The notes under the pieces were generated by a model. The model was not told where the DNA came from, did no database searches, and was given only the letters and a program-made list of their open reading frames with translations. 36,785 nucleotides of DNA from Bacteroidales bacterium (GTDB taxonomy: Bacteria > Bacteroidota > Bacteroidia > Bacteroidales > UBA1402). Of the stretch, positions 34,301-36,785 are shown piece after piece. Both the position numbers and the translations under genes were made by a program. The stretch spans positions 1-36,785 of the forward strand of contig JAAYBL010000018.1 in NCBI GenBank assembly GCA_012718945.1. Direction: 5' to 3'. Each line of letters opens with the position of its first letter. Position 1 is the first letter of the stretch.

Positions 34301-35977
34301 ATGATTGAAAAATACCTTAAGCAGTCTTCGTTCAGCAGTTACGAAGACTTCATGGCCAACTACGAACTTGTTGTGCCTGAACACTTCAATTTTGCCTACG
34401 ACGTAGTGGACGAATGGGCCAGTACCAACCCCACAAAAAGAGCCTTGCTCTGGACCAACGACGAAGGAGCCTGTCAATCCTACACCTTCGCCGACATTAA
34501 ACGGCATTCCGACCAGACTGCCGCTTACTTCCAGACGCTGGGAATAGGGCGAGGCGACATGGTTATGGCCATTCTCAAGCGCAGGGTTGAGTTTTGGTTC
34601 ACCATCATTGCACTGCATAAGATTGGGGCTGTCATCATTCCGGCCACTCACCTGCTCACGAAAAAAGACCTTGTTTACCGCAACAACGCCGCCGATATAA
34701 AGGCCATCATCGCTGTTGGTGATCCACTGATTACCAACCACATCGACGACGCCATGCCGGAATCACCCACCATCAGGCACCGCATATCCATAGGGCCATA
34801 CGTTCCGGAAGGCTGGGAAGACTATCAACAAGGCGTGGCCAAAGCACCAGCCTTTGAAAGGCCTGCCTTTTTGACCAACAACGACGATCCCTTGATTGTC
34901 AGCTTTACTTCAGGAACGACGGGCAACCCCAAAATGGTTATGCTGGATGCCGTCTATCCCTTGGGACATATCCAAACAGCCAGTTTCTGGCACAACCTGC
35001 ATGAAAACAGCCTTCACCTGACCATCGCCGACACAGGTTGGCTTAAGGCCGTGTGGGGCAAACTGTACGGACAATGGCTGGCCGGCGCTACGGTGTTTGT
35101 GTACGACCATGAGAAATTTGCACCCGCAGACATCCTCAAAATGCTGGAGACACATAAGGTGACCTCCCTATGTGCACCGCCCACCATCTTCCGTTTTTTA
35201 ATCCGGGAAGATCTGACCAAATACGACCTATCCAGCCTGGAGTGGTGCACCATCGCCGGGGAAGCCCTCAATCCTGCTGTCTACGAGCAGTTCCACAAAC
35301 TGACCGGCATAAAACTGAGGGAAGGCTACGGTCAAAGCGAAACCACCCTCACCGTGCTGACCACGCCCTGGATTGAGCCAAAGCCCGGTTCCATGGGTTT
35401 GCCCAGCCCCCAATACGATGTAGACCTACTTACACCAGACGGGCGTCAAGCGGAAGTCGGTGAGCAAGGTCAAATCGTGGTACGTACCGATAAACGCACA
35501 CCCATTGGCCTGTTCAAAGGTTATTACCGCAACGAGATCCTTACCAATGACGCACACCACGATGGCGTATACTACACAGGCGACTTGGCCTGGCGTGACG
35601 AGGATGGGTATTTCTGGTTCGTAGGCAGGGCTGACGATGTCATCAAAAGCTCGGGTTACCGGATTGGCCCCTTCGAGGTGGAAAGTGCCTTGATGACCCA
35701 TCCTGCTGTAGTAGAATGCGCCATTACCGGGGTGCCCGACGAGATCAGAGGTCAGGTGGTAAAAGCCACTGTCATCCTGTCCAAGGAATACAAAGAAAAG
35801 GCCGGCGATGAATTGGTCAAACTATTGCAGGAACATGTCAAACAAGTGACTGCCCCCTACAAATACCCACGCATCATCGAATTTGTGGACGAACTGCCTA
35901 AGACGATCAGTGGCAAAATCCGCCGAGTGGCCATCCGTGAAAAAGACGGCTCCAACCCCTCTATGGGATCAAAATAA
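34301..35977 (+). CDS. AMP-binding acyl-CoA synthetase (medium-chain/benzoate-type)
   Basis: 558 residues, the size of the medium-chain acyl-CoA synthetases. The ATP/AMP signature is SFTSGTTGNPKMV near residue 202, followed by WLKAVWGKLYGQW, REGYGQSETTLTV near 345, YYTGDLAWRDEDGYFWFVGR near 425 and the C-terminal lysine segment PKTISGKIRRVAIRE. The enzyme joins a carboxylic acid to CoA through an acyl-adenylate in the cytoplasm. The substrate could be medium-chain fatty acids or aromatic acids. Its position behind an XRE-cupin regulator, in the same operon, is a frequent arrangement in Bacteroidota. Confidence 0.92.
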   Translation: MIEKYLKQSSFSSYEDFMANYELVVPEHFNFAYDVVDEWASTNPTKRALLWTNDEGACQSYTFADIKRHSDQTAAYFQTLGIGRGDMVMAILKRRVEFWFTIIALHKIGAVIIPATHLLTKKDLVYRNNAADIKAIIAVGDPLITNHIDDAMPESPTIRHRISIGPYVPEGWEDYQQGVAKAPAFERPAFLTNNDDPLIVSFTSGTTGNPKMVMLDAVYPLGHIQTASFWHNLHENSLHLTIADTGWLKAVWGKLYGQWLAGATVFVYDHEKFAPADILKMLETHKVTSLCAPPTIFRFLIREDLTKYDLSSLEWCTIAGEALNPAVYEQFHKLTGIKLREGYGQSETTLTVLTTPWIEPKPGSMGLPSPQYDVDLLTPDGRQAEVGEQGQIVVRTDKRTPIGLFKGYYRNEILTNDAHHDGVYYTGDLAWRDEDGYFWFVGRADDVIKSSGYRIGPFEVESALMTHPAVVECAITGVPDEIRGQVVKATVILSKEYKEKAGDELVKLLQEHVKQVTAPYKYPRIIEFVDELPKTISGKIRRVAIREKDGSNPSMGSK

Positions 35978-36039
35978 TTGTAACATTTCGTCAGCCTCAC
36001 CGTCTTAGTAAAAGGAAATAGACCAAAAACCAAAAAACA

Positions 36040-36711
36040 ATGAGTCAAAAACGTCATCCTTTTGCAGCAGTCACAGCCATTCTCCTGTCTGGCTGTCTGT
36101 TATTCGCCGGATGTGGCAGCACTACCGTCATTCGCACCGTTCCTTCTGGAGCCAAACTGTACATGGATAATGAATACATGGGCACGACTCCCTACGACCA
36201 CTTCGACACGAAGATTGTCGGTTCCAAAACCAACCTGCATTTTAAAATGGAAGGCTACGAGGAATTCGATATCACCTTGTCCAGAAGCGAAGAAGTTGAT
36301 GTGGGTGCAGCAGTAGCTTCGTTCTTCGTGTTCCCCATTCCGCTTTTGTGGATCATGAAATACAAGCCTATTCACACCTACGAACTCACGCCGTTGAATG
36401 GCGAAATGGCCGATGATGTGACCATTGCTCCCGAGCAAGTTATCTACTCCGATGGGAGCACCTCGTCTGACGACAAGGCCATGAACGATGATAAAATAAT
36501 GCGGCTTAAGCAACTCAAACAAATGCTGGATGTCAAAATCCTGACACAAGCTGAATTTGATACGCACAAGTCGCTGGTTCTCAATAATGACCCCAAGGCT
36601 TTGACCGATGCAGATGTTGTCAAACTCAGGGAACTGAAAAAGCTAATGGACTCAGATGTATTGACGACCAATGAATTTGAAACGCAGAAAAATCTGATCT
36701 TAACGAAGTGA
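36040..36711 (+). CDS. PEGA-like lipoprotein with two SHOCT-type repeats
   Basis: 223 residues. The N-terminus is a lipoprotein signal with lipobox LFAGC (C25). Residues ~30-75 are a PEGA-like strand set (VIRTVPSGAKLYMDNEYMGTTP), known in surface proteins that wrap or anchor at the envelope. A hydrophobic segment (VGAAVASFFVFPIPLLWIM, ~90-110) follows, as in Bacteroidota lipoproteins related to the 17-kDa glycine-zipper type. The C-terminus has two near-copies of a SHOCT-like motif: RLKQLKQMLDVKILTQAEF and KLRELKKLMDSDVLTTNEF. SHOCT modules are short oligomerisation helices. The role is unknown, probably an envelope-associated assembly factor. Confidence 0.78.
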   Translation: MSQKRHPFAAVTAILLSGCLLFAGCGSTTVIRTVPSGAKLYMDNEYMGTTPYDHFDTKIVGSKTNLHFKMEGYEEFDITLSRSEEVDVGAAVASFFVFPIPLLWIMKYKPIHTYELTPLNGEMADDVTIAPEQVIYSDGSTSSDDKAMNDDKIMRLKQLKQMLDVKILTQAEFDTHKSLVLNNDPKALTDADVVKLRELKKLMDSDVLTTNEFETQKNLILTK

Positions 36712-36713
36712 TC

Positions 36714-36785
36714 TTGGAAAAACTGACCATCATTAAAGTGGGAGGCAAGGTGGTAGAAACACCTGCCTCCCTTTCAGCCTTATTA
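36714..36785 (+). CDS. argB: Acetylglutamate kinase, 5' end only
   Basis: The frame runs to the window edge from TTG 36714 (or GTG 36708, which overlaps the previous stop). The translation MEKLTIIKVGGKVVETPAS matches the N-terminus of Bacteroidota acetylglutamate kinase, with the KVGGK phosphate-binding loop. This enzyme makes the second step of arginine synthesis. Only 24 codons are visible and the start codon is unusual, so it is the family match in the N-terminal loop that decides. Confidence 0.75.
   Translation, partial: MEKLTIIKVGGKVVETPASLSALL

Overview
The window looks like a chromosome segment from a member of the Bacteroidota. Many genes have the -7 promoter element TAnnTTTG of that phylum (some with TTTG about 18-19 bases upstream), leaders are A-rich rather than Shine-Dalgarno-like, and the conserved genes have Bacteroidota-type homologues. 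A closer guess (a Bacteroidales/Marinilabiliales-like free-living bacterium) is inference only. The sequence splits into two parts at a tRNA gene near 19.5 kb.

The left part (1-19.5 kb) is accessory, visibly more AT-rich DNA. Bases 1-3403 carry plus-strand cargo of a mobile element: the tail of one gene, a DUF6371-type Zn-ribbon/TOPRIM-like protein, an unknown protein, and five small genes in a row, two of which are paralogues. From 19122 down to 3555 every gene is on the minus strand and forms a defence island. DUF499 ATPase, DUF3780, DUF1156 DNA methyltransferase, an AlbA_2/Schlafen-type protein and a PLD-SNF2 helicase are tightly packed. This is a helicase-methylase-ATPase (Hma-like) anti-phage operon with an extra AlbA_2 gene between methylase and helicase. 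Behind it are a KAP-type membrane P-loop NTPase and a DUF262-DUF1524 nuclease with a C-terminal EVE/PUA-like domain, which I read as a modification-sensing restriction enzyme. A tRNA with CAU anticodon (elongator Met most likely) closes the region. Its 3' end points into the island, next to a short direct repeat, as expected of an integration site; no integrase and no second att copy is visible here.

The right part (19.6-36.8 kb) is conserved chromosome: START-like protein, LptF/LptG permease, RibBA, a secreted GH43-like protein, a PLP aminotransferase, a patatin-like protein, a convergent pair of trehalose-related genes (GH15 hydrolase and fused trehalose-6-phosphate synthase/phosphatase), formimidoyltransferase with an anion transporter, an XRE-cupin regulator with an acyl-CoA synthetase, a PEGA/SHOCT lipoprotein, and the first codons of acetylglutamate kinase. 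Between 32.7 and 33.6 kb lies a gene-free stretch with two inverted copies of a diverged ~200-bp repeat and a small array of hairpin-forming 39-40-bp units.

The most interesting material is the composite defence island (Hma-like core, AlbA_2 gene, KAP NTPase, DUF262-DUF1524-EVE enzyme), the Ig-like CHB_HEX_C-type domain embedded in the DUF499 ATPase, and the unexplained inverted repeat family near 33 kb.
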